Positions 1 through 5,863 of a stretch of DNA of 7,578 nt are shown here, in pieces. The stretch is taken from the NCBI GenBank assembly GCA_035354275.1, contig DAOQAU010000067.1, positions 1-7,578 on the forward strand, in the 5' to 3' direction. This stretch comes from DAOQAU01 sp035354275. GTDB lineage: Bacteria; Cyanobacteriota; Vampirovibrionia; Gastranaerophilales; Gastranaerophilaceae. The position numbers and the translations under genes were made by a program. The notes below the pieces were generated by a model. It was not told the origin of the DNA. It worked only from the letters and a program-made list of their open reading frames with translations, and did not search any database. Numbering within the stretch: position 1 is the first letter of the stretch; every line of letters starts with the position of its first letter.

Positions 1-461
1 GGCTCTGCTCCTGTTCCTTTACATTCTCCGCAGATTTCAAGATGGTCAATTTTAATTTCTTTTGTAATTCCAAAAACCGCTTCTTCAAAGGTCAATTCAA
101 TGTCAACTCTTAAATCATCGCCTCTTTGAGGCGCATTGGGATCGGAATATCCTTGTGAAAATCCAAAACCGCCGAAAAAGGAGTTAAATATGTCGTTTAA
201 ATCCCCAAATCCGCCTGCAAACGGTCCTTCTGAGCCGAATCCTGCGTTTTTAAGCCCGTCTTCGCCGTATCTGTCATAAAGCGAGCGTTTATCATCATCC
301 ATTAATGTTTCGTAGGCTTTTCCCAATTCTTTAAATTTTTGTTCGGCATCGTGTGCTTTATTTACATCGGGATGATATTCTCTTGCTTTTTTCCTGAATG
401 CCGCCTTTATTTCATCTTTTTCAGCGTTTTTAGATACTCCCAGTATTTCGTAATAGTCCAT
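1..461 (-). CDS. dnaJ: Chaperone protein DnaJ, N-terminal part (cut by window edge)
   Basis: This is the J-domain co-chaperone that delivers unfolded clients to DnaK and stimulates its ATPase in the cytoplasm. The 153 visible residues show a full J domain (about 3-68) starting MDYYEILGVS, with the invariant HPD at 30-32 and the KFKELGKAYETL / YDRYG region behind it. A Gly/Phe-rich linker follows (about 74-105). The start of the client-binding domain comes next, with the first zinc-finger repeat CGECKGTG (C144, C147), so this is a type I DnaJ. The rest lies beyond base 1. The ATG at 459-461 is set by the conserved N-terminus; the only purine-rich site is GAAGG about 13 nt upstream, rather far for a Shine-Dalgarno. 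It lies 113 bp downstream of grpE on the same strand, probably co-transcribed, with a hairpin repeat in the spacer. The identity is certain. Confidence 0.97.
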   Translation of the reverse strand, partial: MDYYEILGVSKNAEKDEIKAAFRKKAREYHPDVNKAHDAEQKFKELGKAYETLMDDDKRSLYDRYGEDGLKNAGFGSEGPFAGGFGDLNDIFNSFFGGFGFSQGYSDPNAPQRGDDLRVDIELTFEEAVFGITKEIKIDHLEICGECKGTGAE

Positions 462-490
462 TTTATTTTAAATTCCTTCATTATATATTT

Positions 491-578
491 TAGTAAATGG
501 TAAATAGTAAATTGTAAATAGAAGTAAGGAGTGAAATATAAAAATTTTTCTATTCACTATTTCCTATTTCCTATTTAC
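491..578. repeat. AT-rich palindromic repeat, copy A (grpE-dnaJ spacer)
   Basis: The left arm (from 492) is made of GTAAAT-type units. It matches the reverse complement of the right arm (ending at 578) at about 26 of 31 positions, so the element can fold into a long imperfect hairpin. A 30-bp core at 540-569 is identical to 1787-1816 in copy B. The right end supplies the grpE stop codon (TAA, read on the minus strand from 577). The element fills most of the spacer between grpE and dnaJ and could affect the dnaJ:grpE transcript ratio. No target-site duplication is visible. Confidence 0.75.
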
Positions 579-1177
579 TCCCCGGTCGCTACATTAACCA
601 GTGCCGGTCTTAGAACTTTATCTCCCAGTTTATACCCTTTTTGTAACTCCATTATAACATGGTTTTCTTCGTGATCGTTTGTGGGAGTTTGCATAACAGC
701 CTCGTGAAGATTGGGATCAAATTCCTTGCCTTGCGCCTCTATAACTTCAAGTCCCAATTTTGAAAGATTGTCAAACATTTGATTATAAAGCACATAAAAA
801 CTTTCTTTAACCTGATTTACATCATCGGTGTTGTCTATCGATTGCTTTGCTCTGTCAAAATTGTCCAAAACCTCGATTAATTTTTTCATCGCATCTTCTG
901 CACCGTATTTTATTAAAGTTTCGCGCTCCTGTGCCTGCCTTTTTCTGTAATTGTCAAAATCTGCCGCCAATCTTAAATATTGATTATTTAAGTTGTCAAA
1001 ATCCTGCTGAAGTTTATCGGATGCTTGAAGGAGTTGATGCGTGGATGCGTGGCTGTTTTCTTGTTCTCCTTCGCTTCTTCGCATCTTCGCATCTTCGAAT
1101 CTTTCTTCCGCCGTTTCTTCAGCAAAAGGATTGTCGGCTTGATTTTCTTCGTGTTCTTTTCTGTGTTTGTGTTTCAT
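575..1177 (-). CDS. grpE: Nucleotide exchange factor GrpE
   Basis: GrpE (200 aa) releases ADP from DnaK and so resets the DnaK/DnaJ folding cycle in the cytoplasm. An acidic, probably disordered N-terminus (1-47) is followed by a long helical coiled coil (about 48-105) carrying the family signature RLAADFDNYRKR (69-80). The C-terminal beta-wing follows, with HEAVMQTP and the diagnostic LQKGYKLGDKVLRPAL (178-193). Length is normal for the family. The ATG at 1177 is chosen because GGGAG lies 8 nt upstream and MKHKHRKEHEE is a typical GrpE start. The frame stays open to 1276, but those extra codons lie mostly in a palindromic repeat. Residues about 27-50 (motifs EDAKMRRSEGE and SHASTHQ) are encoded by a second palindromic repeat lying in frame. 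grpE heads a grpE-dnaJ pair with no dnaK between them, divergent from groES-groEL. Confidence 0.96.
   Translation of the reverse strand: MKHKHRKEHEENQADNPFAEETAEERFEDAKMRRSEGEQENSHASTHQLLQASDKLQQDFDNLNNQYLRLAADFDNYRKRQAQERETLIKYGAEDAMKKLIEVLDNFDRAKQSIDNTDDVNQVKESFYVLYNQMFDNLSKLGLEVIEAQGKEFDPNLHEAVMQTPTNDHEENHVIMELQKGYKLGDKVLRPALVNVATGE
1036..1093. repeat. Palindromic repeat inside the grpE reading frame
   Basis: Two 17-nt arms, 1036-1052 (GATGCGTGGATGCGTGG) and 1077-1093 (whose reverse complement is GATGCGAAGATGCGAAG), match at 13 of 17 positions around a 24-nt centre. Each arm is itself a tandem of a GATGCG unit. The segment falls in codons about 29-48 of grpE, in the disordered region before the coiled coil, where extra residues are tolerated. 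It looks like an in-frame insertion of a short dispersed palindrome, similar in principle to the protein-coding palindromic elements described in Rickettsia. Dispersal elsewhere in the genome is inferred. Confidence 0.6.
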
Positions 1178-1198
1178 TTTAATTTCTCCCTGCCGAGC

Positions 1199-1291
1199 GT
1201 CATTGCGAGGAGAGGCAAAGCCTCGACGCGGCAATCTAAAATATAAACTTTTTTGGATTGCTTCAGCTTTTTTCAAAAGCTTCGCAATGAC
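1199..1291. repeat. MITE-like cruciform repeat upstream of grpE
   Basis: Perfect 10-bp ends, GTCATTGCGA (1199-1208) and TCGCAATGAC (1282-1291), enclose further pairs: GCAATC (1231-1236) with GATTGC (1256-1261), a local hairpin GAGGC-AAA-GCCTC (1212-1224), and AGCTTTT-TTC-AAAAGCT (1265-1281). The whole can fold as a branched cruciform. From memory, palindromes with GTCATTGCGA-type ends are scattered through many bacterial genomes. On the minus strand the element ends 22 bases before the grpE ATG and 8 before the Shine-Dalgarno, so it probably lies in the grpE leader. It also explains the open but non-coding frame upstream of the true grpE start. Confidence 0.8.
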
Positions 1292-1303
1292 AAACTATTT
1301 AAT

Positions 1304-1331
1304 ATTATAGTTTAACAAGGAACATAAACAA
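1304..1331 (-). promoter_or_regulatory. Candidate promoter for grpE-dnaJ
   Basis: On the minus strand a perfect -10 box TATAAT (1309-1304) is preceded after 16 nt by TTGTTT (1331-1326), which keeps only the TTG of a -35 consensus. Transcription would begin near 1297, just outside the palindromic element, giving a leader of about 120 nt. The -10 is convincing; the -35 is weak. Confidence 0.5.
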
Positions 1332-1363
1332 GTTAAATTTATTTTTTTTTAATAATTTAACTT
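1330..1363. promoter_or_regulatory. AT-rich inverted repeat in the grpE/groES divergent spacer
   Basis: Perfect 10-bp arms AAGTTAAATT (1330-1339) and AATTTAACTT (1354-1363) are separated by 14 nt. The position between two divergent heat-shock operons, touching the grpE -35 region, would suit an operator. It is not CIRCE (arms TTAGCACTC/GAGTGCTAA, 9-nt spacer). In such AT-rich sequence a chance palindrome is a real alternative. I see no convincing sigma-70 promoter for groES between here and 1446. Confidence 0.3.
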
Positions 1364-1458
1364 CAATTATTAATTTTTCATTAAAAATGTATTTTATAGA
1401 AAAATTTCGGGGTATAAATAGAATTGACAGGTTGTATTACAAAAGAAGGAGGGAAACT

Positions 1459-1749
1459 ATGTCAAAGATTAAACCGCTTTCAGACAGAATAGTCATTAAA
1501 GTTATTGAAGATAACGAGCAGACATCAGGAGGAATTTTTATTCCCGATAACGCCAAAGAAAAACCGCAAAAAGGCGAAATTATTGCCGTAGGCCCGGGTA
1601 AAATACTTGATAACGGACAAAGAGAGCCTATGGATGTAAAAATCGGGGAGGTTATTTTATACGCAAAATATTCCGGAACCGATGTAAAAATAGAAAACGA
1701 AACTTACAAAATTCTTTCGGTGAAAGATGCTTTGGGAATTTTAGAGTAG
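1459..1749 (+). CDS. groES: Co-chaperonin GroES (Cpn10)
   Basis: This is the 10-kDa lid of the chaperonin; a heptamer caps the GroEL ring and encloses the folding client. The 96 aa match the family length. The N-terminal strand is IKPLSDRIVIK. The mobile loop that contacts GroEL is at about 18-36, with the hydrophobic tripeptide region GGIFIP at 24-29. Then come GEIIAVGPGK (39-48) and the C-terminal half VKIGEVILYAKYSG...ILSVKDALGILE. The ATG at 1459 is fixed by AGGAGG at 1447-1452 with 6-nt spacing; an upstream in-frame ATG at 1387 would add a 24-residue tail not seen in the family. The TAG stop is the first codon of palindromic repeat copy B. It is followed 98 bp later by groEL, the standard groE operon order. 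Confidence 0.97.
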   Translation: MSKIKPLSDRIVIKVIEDNEQTSGGIFIPDNAKEKPQKGEIIAVGPGKILDNGQREPMDVKIGEVILYAKYSGTDVKIENETYKILSVKDALGILE

Positions 1750-1826
1750 TAAATAGCAAAAAGTAAATAGTAAAAAGGATGAAACGAAAAATTTTTCTAT
1801 TCACTATTTCCTATTTACCATTTACT
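1747..1826. repeat. AT-rich palindromic repeat, copy B (groES-groEL spacer)
   Basis: This is the second copy of the hairpin at 491-578. The 30-bp core at 1787-1816 is identical to 540-569. The left arm matches the reverse complement of the right arm at about 24 of 30 positions. The left end begins exactly at the groES stop codon (TAGTAAAT), and the right end lies about 10 nt before the groEL ribosome-binding site (AAAGGAG). A hairpin here could act as a transcript stabiliser or partial attenuator between groES and groEL; this is inference. Confidence 0.75.
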
Positions 1827-1847
1827 TAATTAAAAGGAGAAATAAAA

Positions 1848-3478
1848 ATGGCAAAGAAAATCGTATTTCAAGAAGACGCGCGCAAAAGCCTGTTAAAAGG
1901 TATTGATGCGGTTGCAGATGCTGTGAAAGTAACATTGGGACCAAAAGGCCGCAATGTAATATTAGAAAAAAAATTCGGTGCACCTCAAATTGTTAATGAC
2001 GGTGTTACCATTGCAAAAGAAATCGAACTTAAAGACGGGCTTGAAAATGCAGGTGCCCAACTTTTAAAAGAAGTTTCTTCAAAAACAAATGATGTTGCAG
2101 GGGACGGAACAACAACAGCGAGTGTTTTGGCTCAAGCTATCGTTAAAGAAGGCTTGAAAAATCTTACCGCAGGATCAAATCCTATGTGCATGAAACGCGG
2201 AATTGACAAAGCGGTTGAACTTTCTGTAGAAAAAATTAAATCAATGTCAAAATCTGTAAGTACCAAAGAAGAAACTGCACAAGTTGCTACAATTTCTGCA
2301 GGTAACGCAAGTGAAATAGGTGAACTTATCGCAGAAGCAATGGATAAAGTCGGACACGATGGCGTTATCACGGTAGAAGAATCTAAATCTTTCGGTACAA
2401 ATTTAAAAGTCGTAGAAGGTATGCAGTTTGACAAAGGCTACATTTCGCCTTACTTTGTAACCGATGCAGAGCGCATGGAATCTGTTTTGGAAGATGCTTA
2501 CGTTCTTTGCGTTAACAAGAAAATTAATCTTATCGCAGACCTTGTTCCCGTGTTGGAGCAGGTTGCAAGAGACGGACGCTCACTGCTTTTAATCGCAGAA
2601 GACGTTGAAGGCGAAGCACTTGCAACCCTTGTTGTAAACACAATGAGAAAAGTTTTAAGAGCTGTTGCGGTTAAAGCCCCGGGATTTGGCGACAGAAGAA
2701 AAGACATGCTTGAAGATATTGCAATCTTAACAGGCGGTCAATTATTCACAGAAGAACTCGGAATTAAACTTGAAAACGTTACAACTCAAATGATGGGACT
2801 TGCAAAAAGAGTTACCGTTACAAAAGACGAAACAACTATAGTAGTAGGCGATGAAACAAAAAAAGCGGTTGAAGAACGTATTAAATTAATCAAAAAACAA
2901 ATAGATGCTTCAGATTCCGATTACGACAAAGAAAAACTTCAAGAACGTATGGCAAAATTAACAGGCGGCGTTGCGGTTATCGAAGTGGGCGCGGCTTCTG
3001 AAGTTGAATTAAAAGAAAGAAAATTAAGAATAGAAGACGCACTCAATGCGACACGCGCGGCTAACGAAGAAGGCATAGTCCCAGGCGGCGGAGTTGCACT
3101 TGTGAGAGTTCAACAAGAACTTGAAAGCAAATTGCCAAATATTAAATTTTCAACAGACGATGAAAAAATCGGATTCAAAATCCTGTTATCAGCACTTGAT
3201 GTTCCTTTAAAACTGATAGCAAATAACGCAGGCGCAAAAAGCGATGTTGTAATAGACAAAGTGAGAGCCGAAAAAGACGCTTTCGGTTACGATGCTTTGA
3301 AAAACGAATTTACCGACATGATTAAAGCAGGAATCGTTGACCCTGCAAAGGTTACACGCTCTGCGTTGGAAAATGCGGCATCGGTTGCTTCAATGCTGTT
3401 GACAACAGAAGCGGCGGTTGTGGAAATCCAAGAAGACAAACCGGCAATGCCTGATATGTCTGCTATGGCAGGCATGGG
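1848..3478 (+). CDS. groEL: Chaperonin GroEL (Cpn60), 3' end lost in assembly gap
   Basis: This is the ATP-driven double-ring chaperonin that folds proteins with GroES. 543 residues are visible, so only the last few of the usual 540-550 are missing. The equatorial domain starts MAKKIVFQEDARKSLLKGID and has the ATP-binding VTLGPKGRNV (28-37) and GDGTTT (85-90, including the Mg/ATP Asp86). D397 in RIEDALNATRA is the hydrolysis aspartate (E. coli D398), followed by the nucleotide-binding loop EEGIVPGGG. The intermediate and apical domains are complete. The sequence ends in the Met/Gly-rich tail (MPDMSAMAGMG) as the N-run begins, so the true stop is not visible. AAAGGAG lies about 9 nt before the ATG. 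Phrases such as EKKFGAPQIVNDGVTIAKEI recall cyanobacterial GroELs. It forms an operon with groES. Confidence 0.98.
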
Positions 3479-3578
3479 NNNNNNNNNNNNNNNNNNNNNN
3501 NNNNNNNNNNNNNNNNNNNNNNNNNNNNNNNNNNNNNNNNNNNNNNNNNNNNNNNNNNNNNNNNNNNNNNNNNNNNNN
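3479..3578. other. Assembly gap (100 N)
   Basis: There are exactly 100 Ns, the usual placeholder for a scaffold gap of unknown length. It interrupts the Gly/Met-rich 3' end of groEL. The distance and intervening content between groEL and the next gene are therefore unknown, and any open frame read across it is meaningless. Only 24 bases separate the gap from the next ATG. Confidence 0.97.
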
Positions 3579-3602
3579 CTCCTTTTATGTTAAATTTAAA
3601 AT

Positions 3603-4613
3603 ATGAAAAAGAGGAAGATTTTTGCATTATTTATAAGTTTGTTGCTTTTGGGGCTGATTTTTTACAAAATCGACTGGTCAAAACTGTTGCAAACATTCAA
3701 AACTTTTAATTTAAAAAATTTATGGACTATTGTTCCGGTTTATATTTTAACCCTTTATTTAAGGGGAATTCGCTGGAAAAATCTGCTTTTAAATAATCCC
3801 AAATATTGCGCTTACAATTTAGGAACAGTTTTTACAGTCGGAAGCATGCTCAATATTTATCTTCCCGCACGCGCGGGAGATATTTATCGGGCTTATTATC
3901 TGGGAGATAAACAGGAAGAAAAGAAGATGAAAATTTTCGGCTCAATAATTTTGGAGAGGACATTAGACGGAATTTGTGTTTTTTCAATTCTGTTTTGTGC
4001 TGTACTTTTATATTCAAAAACCCCTTGGATGCTTAATTTATCTTATCTTATAGGGGCGATATTTGTGGGAAGTTTTATTATTTTTTATCTGATTTTTAAA
4101 TTCAATAAAATTGATTTTATATGTTCAAAATTGATTTTATTCTGCCAAAAACTACCCGAATTCTTATCCGGAGGTCTTGAAAAATTTATCCAAAAAATAA
4201 ATAAACACGCAAACTCCTTTGTAGAAGGATTTGAAGTCTTGAATAGTCCCAAATGTGTTTTTCAAGCTTTTGTAATGAGTTTTTTAATTTGGTTTATAGA
4301 ATGTTATGTAGCTTTTTTAATAATAAACAGCTTTAATTTAACACTTGGGTTTTCGGCGGCACTTTTTGTAATAAGCTTAATCTCTTTTTCAACAATGATT
4401 CCTTCAACTTCTGTATTTTTAGGACCTTATCAATATGCCTATATTTTGGCATTGGGGCTCTACGGCATAGACAAGTCAACAGCACTTGCCGTTTCAACAG
4501 TACATCAGGGAATCCTAATGGTAATACTCTCGGCCATAGGATTGTTTTATTTGTTTAAATTCAACTTTTCACTAAAAGAAAGCCAAAAATTGGAAGAAGC
4601 TACACGGCTGTAG
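3603..4613 (+). CDS. Membrane protein, LPG_synthase_TM / UPF0104 (YbhN-like) family
   Basis: This is a 336-aa integral membrane protein with no soluble catalytic domain. Hydrophobic segments lie at about 5-22, 41-57, 76-88, 120-136, 144-166, 219-242, 249-265, 276-288 and 298-317. Family-type motifs are YLRGIRWKNLLL (52-63), LPARAGDIYRAYYLG (87-101, the conserved G-x-A/R-G...R-A region), ILERTLDGI (116-124) and the late PSTSVFLGPYQYAY (267-280). The family covers the flippase-like half of MprF and many stand-alone proteins thought to move or modify lipids; the substrate here cannot be told. The ATG at 3603 gives a proper Lys-rich start (MKKRK) before helix 1, but no Shine-Dalgarno is visible in the 24 nt since the gap. 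The 3' end overlaps the convergent small ORF by 14 bp. Confidence 0.85.
   Translation: MKKRKIFALFISLLLLGLIFYKIDWSKLLQTFKTFNLKNLWTIVPVYILTLYLRGIRWKNLLLNNPKYCAYNLGTVFTVGSMLNIYLPARAGDIYRAYYLGDKQEEKKMKIFGSIILERTLDGICVFSILFCAVLLYSKTPWMLNLSYLIGAIFVGSFIIFYLIFKFNKIDFICSKLILFCQKLPEFLSGGLEKFIQKINKHANSFVEGFEVLNSPKCVFQAFVMSFLIWFIECYVAFLIINSFNLTLGFSAALFVISLISFSTMIPSTSVFLGPYQYAYILALGLYGIDKSTALAVSTVHQGILMVILSAIGLFYLFKFNFSLKESQKLEEATRL
4600..4613. other. Palindrome providing the stop codons of two convergent genes
   Basis: CTACA (4600-4604) and TGTAG (4609-4613) form a 5-bp inverted repeat with a CGGC centre. Read on the plus strand it ends the membrane protein with TAG (4611-4613). Read on the minus strand it ends the small ORF with TAG (4602-4600). 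The two genes thus overlap tail-to-tail by 14 bp. No U-tract follows, so it is not a convincing terminator. Confidence 0.6.
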
Positions 4614-4758
4614 TAACTTTGATTTTGCCGTTGCCTTCAAGAATAATTTCTGTTTCAACACCGTCATTTGAAATAACAAGCTTCGATTTACGGATTATAT
4701 TGTTATTTTCGTCTGTTTCTGTAAATTCGCTGACTTCTTTTATAAACATTCTATCCAT
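4600..4758 (-). CDS. Small hypothetical protein (52 aa)
   Basis: I do not recognise a family. The 52-residue product (MDRMFIKEVSEFTETDENNN...) alternates charged and hydrophobic residues in a beta-strand-like pattern (KSKLVISNDG, VETEIILEGNGKIKVTTAV). It has no signal peptide, membrane helix or cysteines. The ATG at 4758 is preferred because AAAGG (GAAAGGT at 4772-4766 region) lies about 7 nt upstream; an in-frame ATG at 4788 has no such site. The balanced, protein-like composition and a plausible promoter at 4832-4804 argue that it is real, but a chance ORF of this size cannot be excluded. Its stop lies inside the end of the convergent membrane-protein gene. Confidence 0.6.
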   Translation of the reverse strand: MDRMFIKEVSEFTETDENNNIIRKSKLVISNDGVETEIILEGNGKIKVTTAV

Positions 4759-4803
4759 GATTTTTACCTTTCGTTGTTGTCTGCACAAGACTTAAGGGGG
4801 GCT

Positions 4804-4832
4804 ATTACTTATGATAACGCATTTTTTGTAAA
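4804..4832 (-). promoter_or_regulatory. Candidate promoter for the 52-aa ORF
   Basis: On the minus strand TTTACA (4832-4827, five of six to the -35 consensus) is followed after 17 nt by AGTAAT (4809-4804, four of six to the -10). Transcription would begin near 4797, about 39 nt before the ATG. The -10 is weak. Confidence 0.3.
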
Positions 4833-4937
4833 TTTCAACCCCTTTGGAGTTACACATTTTGTTAAAACCGAAAAGAAAAAATTTTTGCCTGAAATTTTCA
4901 AAAAGGGTAATTATTTTTAAAAATTCTTAACATTTTT

Positions 4938-4989
4938 ATGGCATGTTAAAGTGTTTACATTTGTGTTAAAATATGCAATAATATGCCAT
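4938..4989. promoter_or_regulatory. Inverted repeat bracketing the 5098 operon promoter
   Basis: ATGGCAT (4938-4944) and ATGCCAT (4983-4989) are perfect 7-bp inverted arms that lie just outside the -35 and on the -10/+1 side of the promoter at 4954-4982. This layout would suit a looping or dimeric regulator, but 7-bp arms 38 nt apart can arise by chance. The rest of the 339-bp gene-free stretch 4759-5097 shows two promoters and a poly-A/T-rich leader, with no RNA gene that I can recognise. Confidence 0.25.
4954..4982 (+). promoter_or_regulatory. Sigma-70-type promoter of the 5098-6301 operon
   Basis: TTTACA (4954-4959) and AATAAT (4977-4982) each match consensus at five of six positions and are separated by the optimal 17 nt. 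A TG dinucleotide one base before the -10 (4974-4975) makes it an extended -10. Transcription would start near 4989, giving an AT-rich leader of about 109 nt. It is the best-formed two-box promoter in the window and suggests substantial expression. Confidence 0.65.
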
Positions 4990-5097
4990 GAGAAATTATA
5001 GTGTAAATAATTGTAACAAAAGTAATTTCATGTAGCAAAAAAATTTTTTAGGGTTTTTAAATTAAGGTAAGAAATATTAATTTATGGAGTAAAAAAT

Positions 5098-5862
5098 ATG
5101 ATTAGAGTAGAACCCACAACAAGTGCAACCCCTCCAAATGTGCCTCAAACACCTGTGCCGGCACCTGCACCTGCAAAGCCAAGCTTTAAAGGCGAGCGTC
5201 CTGACACCGCAGAATTTGAAAGCATGCGTGCAGAATATCAAAATTTAAGCAACGAAACATCAGGGCTTCTTTCTAAAATAGGTAAAGCCGGTTTCTTGGT
5301 TTTAACAGGTTTAATCGGTTATAAAACCTCAAAATGGGGCTTACAGATAGTTGAAAAACAAGCAGTAAAAATGGTTAACGCCGAAAAAACTCAAAAAATT
5401 ATATCAAGTGTTTCCGGTTTTGCCAAAGATAAAGTTGCAACAAAATCAAAAAGTCTTGCAACTAGTGTTTTAAACTTCGGTAAAGAAAAAGTTATGCCTT
5501 TAATTGCTAAAGGTTTTAAATCCATTAAAAACTTAAAGTTTGTTAATAAAATTTCAAATATTTTTGACACTGTAGCCTTAAAAAGCATGTACGTTATGGA
5601 TTCAATTAAAAAATCCCGTGCTGTTAATAACAAAGTTTCTTCAAAAATTATAAAAGCTGTTTCAAACAGTCTTTCTTTTGTAAAAAACAAATCCGCAAAA
5701 GTTTGGGACTTTTCAAAAGGAATGACAGTTAAAGCAAAAGAAAATATGCCTACAGGCACTCAGATTAAAAATACCGCATATGAAACCATTGCTGTTTCAA
5801 CAGGTTTTGCAACCGCTATGGAAGGTGTAGATATTGCAAATGCAGTGGACGAGGCAGCTTAA
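5098..5862 (+). CDS. Uncharacterised Lys/Ala-rich protein with SFKG motif (254 aa)
   Basis: I do not recognise a named family. The N-terminus (1-28) is Pro/Ala/Thr-rich and probably disordered, ending in PSFKGE (28-33). A helical segment (37-60) precedes a short hydrophobic stretch, FLVLTGLIG (66-74), possibly a single membrane or hairpin segment. Residues 85-215 are a run of basic amphipathic helices with an internal repeat: SV-x-x-F-[AG]-K-[DE]-K-V occurs at 104-113 and 123-132, 19 residues apart. Related F-x-K pieces lie at 194-198 and 205-207. The C-terminus (226-250) is mildly hydrophobic and uncharged. No secretion signal, catalytic motif or cysteine cluster is seen. GGAG at 5086-5089 sits 8 nt before the ATG. 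It is first in a two-gene operon; the next gene starts 1 nt after its stop. Confidence 0.85.
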   Translation: MIRVEPTTSATPPNVPQTPVPAPAPAKPSFKGERPDTAEFESMRAEYQNLSNETSGLLSKIGKAGFLVLTGLIGYKTSKWGLQIVEKQAVKMVNAEKTQKIISSVSGFAKDKVATKSKSLATSVLNFGKEKVMPLIAKGFKSIKNLKFVNKISNIFDTVALKSMYVMDSIKKSRAVNNKVSSKIIKAVSNSLSFVKNKSAKVWDFSKGMTVKAKENMPTGTQIKNTAYETIAVSTGFATAMEGVDIANAVDEAA

Positions 5863-5863
5863 T

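Noticed and set aside
491..578. CRISPR-like or microsatellite array of GTAAATAG units
   Set aside because: Units are short, abutting and imperfect without unique spacers; the inverted-arm structure and second copy at 1747-1826 fit a dispersed palindrome better.
847..1246. Plus-strand ORFs opposite grpE
   Set aside because: They are antisense shadows of grpE and its repeats, with Cys/Phe/Arg-rich unnatural composition.
1178..1276. Upstream extension of grpE to an ATG at 1276
   Set aside because: The extra codons lie mostly in the cruciform repeat, whose translation (RLPRRGFASPRNDA) is repeat-derived. The ATG at 1177 has a proper ribosome site and a normal GrpE N-terminus.
1424..1429. Perfect TTGACA as a -35 box for groES
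   Set aside because: The matching -10 position (about 1446-1453) is the AGGAGG ribosome site, and no TATAAT-like hexamer is correctly spaced.
1387..1458. Upstream in-frame start for groES
   Set aside because: It would add 24 residues foreign to the family and place AGGAGG inside the gene. The ATG at 1459 is ideally spaced from that site.
1292..1458. CIRCE operator upstream of groES
   Set aside because: Neither TTAGCACTC nor GAGTGCTAA, nor a close variant with a 9-nt spacer, is present on either strand.
4995..5000. Minus-strand TATAAT in the leader of the 5098 operon (possible antisense promoter)
   Set aside because: No acceptable -35 lies 16-18 nt away, and such hexamers are frequent by chance in this AT-rich leader.
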